A DNA stretch of 64,000 bases from Budvicia aquatica DSM 5075 = ATCC 35567 (GCF_000427805.1 NZ_ATYS01000005.1:121040-185039); one strand, 5' to 3'; numbered from the stretch's first letter, positions 18,364 to 27,182 are shown. Notes: a model not told the origin generated them from the sequence alone. Numbers and translations: made by a program.

Positions 18364-18804
18364 ATGACACCATTGCAGCACAAACGAAGCTTATGGGTAG
18401 GGACGCTTGTTACCCCCTGGATAGTTCCTCTGGGCATTTTCGTCGTCATACTCACTGACACATTTAAAGAGATGCCATCCATAAATGTTGCTATTGAGCT
18501 GTTTTTTATGATCGTGTTATTTGGCGTTTCCTTTACCTATATTGTCACTCTGGCACTTGTCGCCCCAATGGCTTTCTGGCTAAAGGGAAAAAATGCGCTC
18601 TCTGCGATTCGGCTCTGCATTTGGTGCACCGCTTTAGGGCCAATAACCATGTTTATTTATAGTCTATTGCTAAACGGGCTATCAACGACATTCAACCGAA
18701 CGCATCTTACTGAGATTTTATTCACCATGGCATTTGGCTTGGCCTCCGGGGTTGTTTTTTGTCTGGTTTCGGGCGTGAGGTTATGCGTACGTCAGAAGTG
18801 CTGA
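18364..18804 (+). CDS. Small integral membrane protein, unknown function
   Basis: A 146-residue protein with four predicted membrane spans, at roughly residues 13-31, 44-66, 78-98 and 115-137. A short cytoplasmic segment (FWLKGKNALSAIRLC) lies between spans two and three. The ATG at 18364 is supported by GGGAG; the frame is open further upstream through the octanucleotide repeat. I do not recognise the family. A decayed second copy of its middle third occurs at 26907-27041, so the gene has been duplicated locally in the past. It stands alone, divergent from the fimbrial operon. Confidence 0.75.
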   Translation: MTPLQHKRSLWVGTLVTPWIVPLGIFVVILTDTFKEMPSINVAIELFFMIVLFGVSFTYIVTLALVAPMAFWLKGKNALSAIRLCIWCTALGPITMFIYSLLLNGLSTTFNRTHLTEILFTMAFGLASGVVFCLVSGVRLCVRQKC

Positions 18805-18878
18805 ATCAGCAGAAAGTCTAAAAGTAGATGTATATATTAATGGCCAGGATTTCAGCCCGTATTGACATAAATAAGAAT

Positions 18879-18913
18879 AGAGACACGCCAGCCTGATGGG
18901 CCGGAGTGTCTCT
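18879..18913 (-). terminator. Hairpin terminator downstream of the InsA-like gene
   Basis: Stem AGAGACAC (18879-18886) with GTGTCTCT (18906-18913), extended inside by further C-G pairs with two mismatches. On the minus strand it is followed by ATTCTTATTTAT, a reasonable U-rich tail for the leftward gene at 18990-19202. On the plus strand it is followed by AAAAGAAAAG. Confidence 0.65.
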
Positions 18914-18989
18914 AAAAGAAAAGATTAGAAAATAATATATAACGCATAGCAGCCGTCGTTCACACGCATTCAGGCATGCAAACCTTTTA

Positions 18990-19202
18990 TCAGCTAAGTT
19001 TTAACGCGGGCACTGTGCCTGTAGCCTGAATCATCTTGTTCTCATTGCCTTTATAGATATATCGGATCTGAAAAGTCTTATTGCAAGACTTACAAAAGTA
19101 ACGAGATAAACCAGCACGGCTTTTACCATGTCTTTTGGTATATTCAGTTTTATTACAATATCGACATTTTACCTGCGGTTGGAGAAACGATTGCAATAGC
19201 AT
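18990..19202 (-). CDS. Solitary IS1 InsA-like zinc-ribbon protein
   Basis: A 70-residue protein whose residues 13-45 match the N-terminal zinc-binding domain of the IS1 InsA protein: CRYCNKTEYTKRHGKSRAG followed by the second pair CKSC. The C-terminal helix-turn-helix part of InsA is missing and no insB frame follows, so this is not an intact IS1. A good ribosome site (GGAAGGTG before the ATG) suggests it is still expressed. Such stand-alone zinc ribbons may bind DNA, but no role is established here. It lies between the small membrane gene and an autotransporter gene, with hairpins on both sides. Confidence 0.65.
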   Translation of the reverse strand: MLLQSFLQPQVKCRYCNKTEYTKRHGKSRAGLSRYFCKSCNKTFQIRYIYKGNENKMIQATGTVPALKLS

Positions 19203-19319
19203 AAAGCACCTTCCTGTCCGTAATATATTGCCCTTAAATTAACCCTGAGATAACTTCATCGCTGTGATGAGTCTTTTGATGCTTTAGATAACTAAAAACG
19301 CTGTCTTATATTTGTTACA

Positions 19320-19346
19320 AGGCCCACTGAATTTTTTAGTGGGCCT
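19320..19346 (-). terminator. Hairpin downstream of the repeat-rich autotransporter
   Basis: A 9-bp perfect stem (AGGCCCACT and its complement) with a 9-base A/T loop, 27 bp past the autotransporter stop. The following bases on the minus strand (TGTAACAAATA) give only a weak U-tract. Confidence 0.6.
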
Positions 19347-19373
19347 GTATTCATCACGCCATTTATCTATTAA

Positions 19374-22300
19374 CTAGAAGTTATACTTCACGCCAAAAAT
19401 CACGGCCGTATCGCTGTAGCCTTTATCACCCATTTGTTGACCAACATTACCCCAGAGATTTAGCTGTTTATTAATTTGACCTTCTACCCCCAGTTTTAGC
19501 TCACCAATGTTGGCGGCACCGTCTTGCTTCACCGTTATACCGTCCATCTTGGTACCAAACTCTTGAGTATTGTGAATCCAGTTGGCTTCAATAAACGGCT
19601 GGAACACCCGATCTTTACCTTTATCTTGATCGCTGTAGCCGTTCATAAAGGCTCTCACGCCTAAGCGGGTCTGAATATTGCCATCCCCTTCGCCAGACAC
19701 GTTAGTGCCGTTGGCTTCTTTATGATCGTCAGCCTTCACGCCCATCCAGGTAACCTGCGCTTTAGGTTGGATAAAGTAGCTCGTGTTTTTCTCCTTATTT
19801 TCGCCAATTTTAAAGGTATAGCCACTCTCCACTGACGCAGTTACACCGCTGGATTTGTACTCTTCGGTATGCAAATACTGACCATCAACCCGATTGTTGA
19901 ACCAGTTATATAGCGCCCAGGTATCCACATATAAACCCGTCTTATCGACCTCATTGGCATACCAGGTTCCATACAATCCAGCGCTGTAACCGTCGATGGC
20001 AGCGCGAGCGCTATAGCCCGACACATGGGATTCAGTCCGGCTCTTACTGTTAGCATAGCCCGCCATCACACCCAGGTGCAGGCGGTTTTGGTCATTACTA
20101 CTCCACTGAGCAATATCACCGCCCAGCTGCATGACATAACGGTTAGCCTGAGTCTTCAGTTGATCCTGACTATCACGAAAGCGAGTATGACCGCCTTCAT
20201 TACGCAGCCACAGGCTGGTCACCTTCTGCTCGCCGGTCAGTGCATCGATATATTGAGTTTCACCCAAACGATCGTGCAAACGCGTCACAAACAGATTGTT
20301 TGCCGCAGCCAGATTAGCGGCATAGCCACTAGCCTCAGGCCTTTCAACCATGGTCGATTCAGTCGGTGATATTGAAGGGTCTGCGCCTCGGATCGGTTTT
20401 GAACCCGGATCTGGCGTTGGGTCAGGCTCCAGACCTGGATCGGGTGTTGGTGTTGGTTCAGGTGTTGGTTCAGGTGTTGGTTCAGGTATTGGTATCACCG
20501 GTGAAATTGCACTGGTCAGATACCAGTTACTGGCATTCACATCTGCCCCCCGAGCCAAGGTATAATCATAGGCACCGGCAACGATACGACCATGCTGAAT
20601 AAATTCGCCGTCAGACGTTCCGTTTACCTGCACCAGTTCAATACCGTTCAGAGTCGCGGCACCGCTGCCACCGGCATTGGCTACGCTAACCCGCGTGGTA
20701 CCAAAAGTATTGCCTTCGACAATCAGTTTATCGGTTACTGAGGTATCGTCATTCAGTGCAGTGTTGAAATTGAGTAAACCGTTATTGCCGGTGTAGTCAC
20801 CGGTTACCGTCAGCACGGTACCCGGTGCACCGTTAAAACTGACCACGCCGGCATTATTCAGGCTGGTCAGAGTCTGGTCATAACTAGCCAAATCCAACTG
20901 GCCCCCAGTCCCTACCGCGAAGTTAGACACGGAGCTAAACGTATTCAGTGCCCCTGCCTGCAAGGTTCCCGCGCTGATGGTGGTCGCGCCGGTATAGTTG
21001 TTTGCCGCTAACAGGCGAGTGGTGCCGCCGGTGAGATGATTAACCGCCAGCTTTCCGGTCATTCGCGGTGAGAAATCGATATCATCGGTGTGGTTAAAGT
21101 TGACGGTTGCCGATCCCGCCCCACCCGTGATGCTGGCCGCTGTGAGGGTACCGGCCAAATTACCGTCGCCGATATTCAAGCTACCCGTGGAGCCGTTATA
21201 CATGGCAAGATTGATGGCACTGGTAGACACCTGCGCCCGATCGGCAAGCGTCAGTGTGCCATTACCAAAGTGGCCAACATAGAGAGTGCTGCTGTTATTC
21301 CACAGCGAACCGCTACCGGATATCTCGACAACGCCGGTCGAACCGGTATTGGAGGCGACAAAGGCCGTGGTATTACTCACCGCACCGCCCTGGTCAATGG
21401 TGAGCTTGCCAGTACCGGAGTGACCAACAACCAGGCTGCCGCTGTTATTCCACTGCGACCCAGCGCCGGACACCGAGACAAGGCCCGACGTGCCGTTTTG
21501 GGCAATATAGCCCGTCGTATTGTTCACCACCCCGCCCCGGTCAATGGTGAGCGTGCCAGTACCATAATTGCCAACAATAAGAGCGTCGCTGTTCCACTGC
21601 GAACCAGCATCAGACACCCAGACAATGCCTGTCGAACCGGCATTGTAACCGATATAGGCTCTTATATTGCTCACCACGCCGCCATGGTCAATGTTAAGTT
21701 CACCATTAGCGGAGTTGCCAACATAGAGGTTTTTGGTGCTATTCAACTGCGATCCGCTATCGGACACCTCAACAAGGCCCGAACCTGCAGCGTAGCGGCC
21801 GATATAGATATCCTTGGCATTGTTCACCACACCGCCCTCGCTAATGGTGAGCCGGCCATTACCGGAACTGCCAACCACGAGGTCGCCGTAGTTATTCCAT
21901 TGCGAGCCAACATCGGACACTTTGACTATGCCCGTTGTGCCTGTCTCCATGCCGATTTCGCCGGTGGCAGTGTTCCTTGTTGCACTGTTCACCACGCCAC
22001 CCTCGCTAATGGTGAGCGTGCCGGTGCCGTAGCGGCCAACAAACAGGCTCTGGGTTATATCCCACAAACCGCCAGTCGACACTATGGCGGCACCCGACGA
22101 ACCAGCCCGGTCACCGATAATGCCAAGTCCAGTGTTGGTCACCTTGCCGCCGTCGTTAATGGTGAGCGAGCCCTCACCGTAGAAGCCAAGATTGATGGTC
22201 ACGGTATTCCACTGGGTTCCGATACCGGACACCTCGACCACGCCACTCGAACCGGCACTGTAGCCGAGATAAGAAGAGTTGGTAACGTTAACCACGCTGC

Positions 22301-22763
22301 CACCGGTCATTGTCAGCCGGCCATCCCCCAAGTAACCAACCGAGAGGAGATCGCCAATAGTCCACACTGAACCAAGACCGGACATCTCGACAACACCCGT
22401 CGCCCCCTCAAGCCTACCGATATCCGCGGACAGCTCGCTTGTTACATTCCCCCCATCTTGAATCAGCAACGTGCCATGGGTGGTGTTACCAACCACCAGA
22501 TTATTCATCGTCCAAGCTGGGTTTTGTGTTGCTGTAACGGTGACGATCTGGTCGTCATTAATGATATCCATATAGGCCGCGTAGGCCGAAGAGGTGCCGA
22601 TAAGCGAACTAGAAATGGCCGCAAATAAACAGCTATGCCGGAATACATTCTTCATTTTGCTTGAGTGTATAAAATTGCCGGCATCTGTAGAAAAATGAGA
22701 AGAACGACGTCCGTCAACTCTTCTGGCGGGTTTTGAATTAGTCATACAATAGATTTCGTCCAT
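19374..22763 (-). CDS. AidA-type autotransporter with eight ~48-residue passenger repeats
   Basis: I start at the ATG at 22763, which has GGAA upstream and gives an extended N-terminus (MDEIYCMTNSKPARRVDG) before the signal peptide core (HSCLFAAISSSLIGTSSAYA). A start at 22655 just before that core is also possible, and the open frame reaches 22805. The passenger contains about eight tandem units of the type VVEVSGIGTQWN, then LxVGxxGxGxLTIxxGGxVxN, each about 48 residues, which should form a beta-helix. A PATR-like segment (GTTRLLAANNYTGATTISAG) follows, then a Pro/Glu/Thr linker (PEPTPEPTPEPTPTPDPG). The C-terminal 330 residues are an AidA-type beta-barrel ending in GVKYNF. The barrel is a clear homologue of that at 47648-57370. 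Likely a surface adhesin or aggregation factor. Confidence 0.92.
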   Translation of the reverse strand: MDEIYCMTNSKPARRVDGRRSSHFSTDAGNFIHSSKMKNVFRHSCLFAAISSSLIGTSSAYAAYMDIINDDQIVTVTATQNPAWTMNNLVVGNTTHGTLLIQDGGNVTSELSADIGRLEGATGVVEMSGLGSVWTIGDLLSVGYLGDGRLTMTGGSVVNVTNSSYLGYSAGSSGVVEVSGIGTQWNTVTINLGFYGEGSLTINDGGKVTNTGLGIIGDRAGSSGAAIVSTGGLWDITQSLFVGRYGTGTLTISEGGVVNSATRNTATGEIGMETGTTGIVKVSDVGSQWNNYGDLVVGSSGNGRLTISEGGVVNNAKDIYIGRYAAGSGLVEVSDSGSQLNSTKNLYVGNSANGELNIDHGGVVSNIRAYIGYNAGSTGIVWVSDAGSQWNSDALIVGNYGTGTLTIDRGGVVNNTTGYIAQNGTSGLVSVSGAGSQWNNSGSLVVGHSGTGKLTIDQGGAVSNTTAFVASNTGSTGVVEISGSGSLWNNSSTLYVGHFGNGTLTLADRAQVSTSAINLAMYNGSTGSLNIGDGNLAGTLTAASITGGAGSATVNFNHTDDIDFSPRMTGKLAVNHLTGGTTRLLAANNYTGATTISAGTLQAGALNTFSSVSNFAVGTGGQLDLASYDQTLTSLNNAGVVSFNGAPGTVLTVTGDYTGNNGLLNFNTALNDDTSVTDKLIVEGNTFGTTRVSVANAGGSGAATLNGIELVQVNGTSDGEFIQHGRIVAGAYDYTLARGADVNASNWYLTSAISPVIPIPEPTPEPTPEPTPTPDPGLEPDPTPDPGSKPIRGADPSISPTESTMVERPEASGYAANLAAANNLFVTRLHDRLGETQYIDALTGEQKVTSLWLRNEGGHTRFRDSQDQLKTQANRYVMQLGGDIAQWSSNDQNRLHLGVMAGYANSKSRTESHVSGYSARAAIDGYSAGLYGTWYANEVDKTGLYVDTWALYNWFNNRVDGQYLHTEEYKSSGVTASVESGYTFKIGENKEKNTSYFIQPKAQVTWMGVKADDHKEANGTNVSGEGDGNIQTRLGVRAFMNGYSDQDKGKDRVFQPFIEANWIHNTQEFGTKMDGITVKQDGAANIGELKLGVEGQINKQLNLWGNVGQQMGDKGYSDTAVIFGVKYNF

Positions 22764-22801
22764 GTTTAATATTCCATATTTAATTGATGTTATGGAAAAC
22801 A

Positions 22802-22827
22802 CCATCTTATTTAATTAAATAAGATGG
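22802..22827. promoter_or_regulatory. 26-bp perfect palindrome upstream of an autotransporter gene
   Basis: The half-site CCATCTTATTTAA is followed immediately by its exact complement with no spacer. It sits 39 bp upstream of the chosen start codon, in the leader or promoter. A spacerless palindrome of this length suits a dimeric regulator better than an RNA hairpin, though the frame at 22805 also begins in it. Confidence 0.75.
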
Positions 22828-24050
22828 ATTTCTTCCATGAAGAAAAATCCAAAACCAATGTGTGTGATTTAAAATACCAAATAAAATTAAATTGCACAAA
22901 CAATCACCAAGAGCATACTAAGCGTGATGAATAAACCTATTTCACTTATTTATATCACTAAATAGCCGCTTAACAGCCCTTAAAGAATCTCAATCAAAGC
23001 AATAATTTACTCACTTTTACACATACCGACAATAAAATAAGAAAGCACACTGAATGAATTGCATTAATCAATAATTTCATTAAGTTAAATATAAAATTAC
23101 AAAAGAGTTGAAAAACGGAAGCGATGTTTATATTGAGCCAGATAATCTGGTAAAACTAAAAAAATAGATTAGAAATCATCTTAAATTCACATAAAAAAAT
23201 CATTTTAAACTGGGAAGATCCTTCGATAGCCCTTGGCTACTGCAGGTTTAGAACAGACTATATCTCTGGTATTACCTACGGATTCCAACTATTTATCAAG
23301 TGAAGTCAACCTAGACTTTTTTGGCAAATGTAGACAACGTTCTGCGTGCCCTGGCTTAACTTATAAATGGTAAAGGCAAGACTCCCCTCAAGCTCAATGA
23401 TTAAAAAACCTAGTCGCGTCACTCTATACAAACCAAAATACAACTTATTGTATTTTAATGAAAAATAGTAAATTCAATATTAAAGCATGAAGAAAGACAT
23501 TGAAAAAATCAGGGGGTTTAATCCATTATTCAAATAAAATCATATGTATGAATTGATAATTACTAACCAAATCAATGAGTTTAAACTTAAATAAAAAACA
23601 CATTATTCATGTTAATAATTTACTTTAAGAAGTTATTTATAATAAAAAAGCCGTAAAACACCAAAAAAGCCCAACAATCGACCTATAAACCCATAAAAAA
23701 TCAATAATGCAGAATTTAATTTCATTAAATATTGATATTTGAAGCAATAGATCGGATATTGACGACATCATAGTGATTTGCATTGACGACAGCTAAACGG
23801 CTGTTAATATATAAAAATAAGGATAACAAATAAGTTTTTCACTTATACACCTAAGACAACAAAACAACAATAACAATCATTACTTATTGGGTTGTTAAAT
23901 TAATTTAGCAGAGTTATTAAATCTAAAGTTGTATTTAAATTGTTAATAAAAAAATTGCATGCAATATATTAATAACAAGTGTTCATCTATTGTTAGCCAA
24001 TTGCATAGCATAGAACTACAAACTTAAAGCCACAAGGAAAGTTAATTATA
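22828..24050. promoter_or_regulatory. 1.2-kb AT-rich region between divergent autotransporters
   Basis: No credible ORF on either strand. The sequence is very AT-rich throughout, apart from a short, more balanced stretch near 23215-23400. It must contain the promoters of both divergent autotransporter genes. Its length is far more than two promoters need, so it may hold an unannotated small RNA or multiple binding sites, but I see no hairpin with a U-run that would support one. Confidence 0.6.
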
Positions 24051-26504
24051 ATGAAATATATGTATAAAGCTGCATTGATTACAGCATTCTTAAGCATGGT
24101 ATTTTCTGGCTATGCAGCAGCGGGTGAGCCGGAAGATTATTGTGATTCCGATGGCTGTATTCTGGAGGATGGACAAGCAGGTACTACGCTTGACTTTGGC
24201 GGATCGGGTATCAATCTAGGTTCCCATTTCCATATAGATAATTCTTCAGTTGATGATTTGGTCATTAAAAATTTAAGTATTAGTGATAATAATATTGAAT
24301 TTGATAGGGATGACGACACCGATGATTACAACGACTCCCTGTTGCACGGTGGCAGCAGTCCCGGGGGTTTACGATTTGAATCATGGAATATTGATACAAC
24401 AGAAAGAGTTACCTCACTGTTTTACATGAATAACTATTACATGAATAGTGAAATGACCAGCGATTTACTCTCATTAAACAATTCGTCCATCCGCGCTAAT
24501 GCGGATACCATTTTTCATACCATTACCTATTTTCCAGAGTTGTTAGATGCAGGCACCGTTAATGCTTTATCTGTGAATAACTCTATCATTATTAATGATA
24601 AACAGCATATTTCAGACAATAACGGCGAGATCGAACAGGCGATTCTGAATACCCGCTTAGGCAGTATATTAAACGTTTATCCGATTTCTGACTGGGCAGA
24701 TTGGGAACAACGGGATTTAACCGTTGGGTATAATTTCAATCAGAGTTTCTTAAGTTCAGAAGCGCTGGCGGGCATCAATCAAGGAGGGGGCTGCTGCAGC
24801 CATAGCGGGGCGGAAGATAGCGGTAATACTATTGCGATTAATCTGACGGATAGTGAGGGCCAGTTTGACAACCTGTTGATTAACGGCAGTACTGATAGAT
24901 ATGATGTCAAAGCTATCAACGATGCGGTTCAGGTCAATCTGGATAATTCCACGGTTTCTTCCGGCATATACAGCGAATACTACGGTAGTTTTCGCTTAAC
25001 CAATACTTCACTCAACCTGAGTAATAGCTCGGTGTTTAATTACCAAGGAGATTGTTCCGCTTCCGGCAATTGTAATAGCTACCTAATCGAGGACGACTGC
25101 TATTCATGCGGTAGTAACGTAAATCCACTGTCTGAGAACCCGCATTATTATGATTCCTATATTCATGAGATCAATATCAGCGGAAACTCTAACTTTGTGT
25201 TTTCGCCTCAGGGCGAATTTAAGCGGTTATACGTTGATCGGATGACCTCCGATGGCAGTGCCATTATTACCATGAATACTGATGTTTCCGCGCTAACCGG
25301 CGATCAGCTGGATATTAAACAGGCGATCGGGAAATTCAATGTGGCAATTCAGGACAGCGGCAAAGAGCCCACCAGCAAAAAAGGCCTCTCGCTGATTTAT
25401 GTTGATAAAGGTGAAAGTGAACAGTTCCAGTTGAACGAAAGCCGAGGCGTGGATATTGGTGCCTATACCTATTCTCTGGATTCTGTCAGCAATGGCGAAC
25501 GCTATACTTGGTTCCTGACTCCGTCGGCGCCTGCCACGACAACTGATCCAAAAGGTTCACCACCAAAGAGGCCTAAGACCAGCCCGTCTACCGATGGTGT
25601 ATTAAGCATGGCTTCCGCCACTCAGTTCATCATGAATGATGAGTTGGAAAACTTACGTATGCGCCGAGGTGATGTGATGAGAAACATCAGCGAGGGCTCT
25701 AACGTTTGGGGGCGGATTTTAACCCGTACTTTACGAGTAAGTGGCCCTGAAAATTCTGCCTATGAGATGGACCGTAGCGGTATGGAACTGGGTGGCGATA
25801 AAGCCTTTGATATCGGCAACGATAAGTTAATGGTCGGGGTTAGTACATCGCTGTCAGACGATAAAGTGAAGCATAACCGCGGCGGTAGCAGCAATATTAA
25901 TACCTATACCGGGGGTATCTACGGAACGTATGTGACAGCAAACAATGTCTATCTTGATGCTGTCATAAAGTATGCCCATTTTGATAATAGGCTGAGTGCA
26001 AAAACCACTAACAATAGCCTGGCGCAGGCCAAATATAAGCAAAATGGTCTCGGTGCATCATTGGAGCTGGGATATAAACACCAGTTTGAAAACAACAGCG
26101 CCGGTCTGTTTGCAGAACCCTATGGACGTATGAGCTACTTGACCGTTGAAGGCAAAGAGTTCCGCCTGAATAACGGTATGCAGGCAAAAATCGACGATCA
26201 GAAATCCCTGTTGGGGGAAGTCGGCTTCTCGCTGGGTGCTGAGTTCTTGGTAGCAGAAACAGCCATTCTGAGCCCATATATCAAGATTGCGGCTGAGCAT
26301 GAGTTTATCTCTGATAACTCTGTCTATATCAATGAGACGAGTAAATTTACCAACGATTTTTCCGGTACTGCGGGTAAATACGGTGTGGGTATCAATCTGT
26401 CGTTGAATAAGCATACGTCAATGTTTGCGGAAGTCGATTATGTCAACGGCCGGAATATTGAGTCGCCGATCAAAGCCAATATCGGTTTCAGAATCAATTT
26501 TTAA
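24051..26504 (+). CDS. Autotransporter with cysteine-rich passenger
   Basis: An 817-residue type Va autotransporter. The signal peptide covers about residues 1-24 (AALITAFLSMVFSGYAAAG). The passenger is acidic and Asn/Ser-rich, and carries eight cysteines, all within residues 31-353: Cys31, Cys36, Cys248, Cys249, Cys335, Cys341, Cys350 and Cys353. Most autotransporter passengers have none or two. A Pro/Lys linker (SPPKRPKTSPST) precedes the alpha-helical segment (FIMNDELENLRMRRGDV) and a beta-barrel of about 270 residues ending in IGFRINF, with a terminal Phe as usual. The linker resembles that of the partial protein at 1-2012. AAGGAA lies 11 bases before the ATG; Met4 is an alternative. A strong terminator follows. 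Confidence 0.9.
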   Translation: MKYMYKAALITAFLSMVFSGYAAAGEPEDYCDSDGCILEDGQAGTTLDFGGSGINLGSHFHIDNSSVDDLVIKNLSISDNNIEFDRDDDTDDYNDSLLHGGSSPGGLRFESWNIDTTERVTSLFYMNNYYMNSEMTSDLLSLNNSSIRANADTIFHTITYFPELLDAGTVNALSVNNSIIINDKQHISDNNGEIEQAILNTRLGSILNVYPISDWADWEQRDLTVGYNFNQSFLSSEALAGINQGGGCCSHSGAEDSGNTIAINLTDSEGQFDNLLINGSTDRYDVKAINDAVQVNLDNSTVSSGIYSEYYGSFRLTNTSLNLSNSSVFNYQGDCSASGNCNSYLIEDDCYSCGSNVNPLSENPHYYDSYIHEINISGNSNFVFSPQGEFKRLYVDRMTSDGSAIITMNTDVSALTGDQLDIKQAIGKFNVAIQDSGKEPTSKKGLSLIYVDKGESEQFQLNESRGVDIGAYTYSLDSVSNGERYTWFLTPSAPATTTDPKGSPPKRPKTSPSTDGVLSMASATQFIMNDELENLRMRRGDVMRNISEGSNVWGRILTRTLRVSGPENSAYEMDRSGMELGGDKAFDIGNDKLMVGVSTSLSDDKVKHNRGGSSNINTYTGGIYGTYVTANNVYLDAVIKYAHFDNRLSAKTTNNSLAQAKYKQNGLGASLELGYKHQFENNSAGLFAEPYGRMSYLTVEGKEFRLNNGMQAKIDDQKSLLGEVGFSLGAEFLVAETAILSPYIKIAAEHEFISDNSVYINETSKFTNDFSGTAGKYGVGINLSLNKHTSMFAEVDYVNGRNIESPIKANIGFRINF

Positions 26505-26526
26505 CCCTTGATTTAATCGCTTAAAC

Positions 26527-26553
26527 AATCCGCCTTCTATAAGGCGGATTTTT
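26527..26553 (+). terminator. Rho-independent terminator of the cysteine-rich autotransporter
   Basis: A perfect 10-bp stem (AATCCGCCTT and its complement) with loop CTAT, running into TTTTT. It begins 23 bp past the stop codon. Confidence 0.9.
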
Positions 26554-26623
26554 CAGACTGCTGACAAACGCTCGGACATCAGCGTTTTGCTCTTAAAAAA
26601 GCTTAAACGTAGGGAAAGAATTA

Positions 26624-26723
26624 CAGGCTACTTCCTGTAGCCTGCCCTTTGGGCCAACACTCTGTGTTGTTCAAAGCCGTTCCCTACGGCTTTATCCGTT
26701 GGGGTCGTAGCTGGCTTGCCAGC
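26624..26723. repeat. Chain of five short hairpins
   Basis: Five adjacent stem-loops in 100 bp: CAGGCTA/TAGCCTG (26624-26644), GCCC/GGGC (26644-26654), CAACAC/GTGTTG (26655-26669), AAAGCCGT/ACGGCTTT (26673-26693) and GCTGG/CCAGC (26710-26723). GC content is higher than around it. This is the shape of a repetitive intergenic palindromic element or of a structured RNA. I do not recognise a named family, and no second copy occurs elsewhere in the window. Confidence 0.7.
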
Positions 26724-26870
26724 CGGAGTGCCCCTAGGGATTCTAAGCCCGGAGCCCACAGTACTCAAAAACATCGCCCTTCGGCCGCTAGGAAAAACCA
26801 ATATTCCGATGCTAACTATGCGGACGAAATTCGCGCTGAAATCAAATTAAACCACTTTATCATCACTCTG

Positions 26871-26899
26871 AATCCGACTTCTATAAAGGCGGATTTTTA
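26871..26899 (+). terminator. Degenerate duplicate of the upstream terminator
   Basis: The sequence repeats that at 26527-26553 with one base changed in the left arm (CCGACTT for CCGCCTT) and one base added in the right part (ATAAAGGCGG). The stem is therefore imperfect, but the T-run is kept. Confidence 0.7.
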
Positions 26900-26906
26900 C
26901 TATTAT

Positions 26907-27041
26907 GCTATTTGGCGTTTCCTTTACCTCCCCTCTGGCGCCTGTAACCCAATGGCTTTCTGGCTGAAGGGGAAAAATGCGCTCTCTGCGATGCGGCTCT
27001 GCCTTTGGTGCACTATCTTAGCGCCAATACCCCATATTTAG
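26907..27041 (+). pseudogene. Decayed partial copy of the small membrane-protein gene
   Basis: About 135 bp closely matching the middle of the gene at 18364-18804 (roughly 18515-18655). Translated, it still reads MAFWLKGKNALSAMRLCLWC, against MAFWLKGKNALSAIRLCIWC in the intact gene. About a dozen bases are missing near the start of the match, and the copy ends at a stop (TAG, 27042-27044). The 5' part and the last third of the gene are absent. Confidence 0.85.
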
Positions 27042-27182
27042 GCTGAAGCACTAAAACCCACGCCCCTGAAATGACAATTTAATACCACGCTCACACTCTG
27101 ATTTATCATACTTTTGCCTCAAGTTTTGATACGTTACAACTAGATTTTCTGCCTGTCACTATTGATAAAGGGGAGTTGCCTA

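Larger units (their letters stand above)
26505..27182. other. Repeat-rich intergenic region with gene remnant
   Basis: Between the autotransporter and ycaQ. It contains, left to right, a strong terminator, a series of small hairpins, a degenerate second copy of the terminator, and a decayed copy of the small membrane gene. A long open frame (26649-27041) crosses these elements but has no family resemblance outside the remnant, so I do not call it a gene. The ycaQ promoter should lie near 27060-27170. Confidence 0.7.

Noticed and set aside
18990-19202. A complete IS1 element
   Set aside because: There is no insB frame, no second half of insA, and I could not find terminal inverted repeats.
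21090-22370. A 426-codon open frame on the plus strand, opposite the repeat-rich autotransporter
   Set aside because: It is the antisense reading of the regular passenger repeats, with no signal, motif or ribosome site of its own.
19374-22763. A CRISPR-like array because of regular DNA repeats
   Set aside because: The repeats are in-frame coding units of about 145 bp with gradual divergence, not short identical repeats with unique spacers.
26649-27041. A 130-codon open frame on the plus strand
   Set aside because: It crosses the hairpin chain, the duplicate terminator and the gene remnant. Only the part within the remnant resembles a protein.
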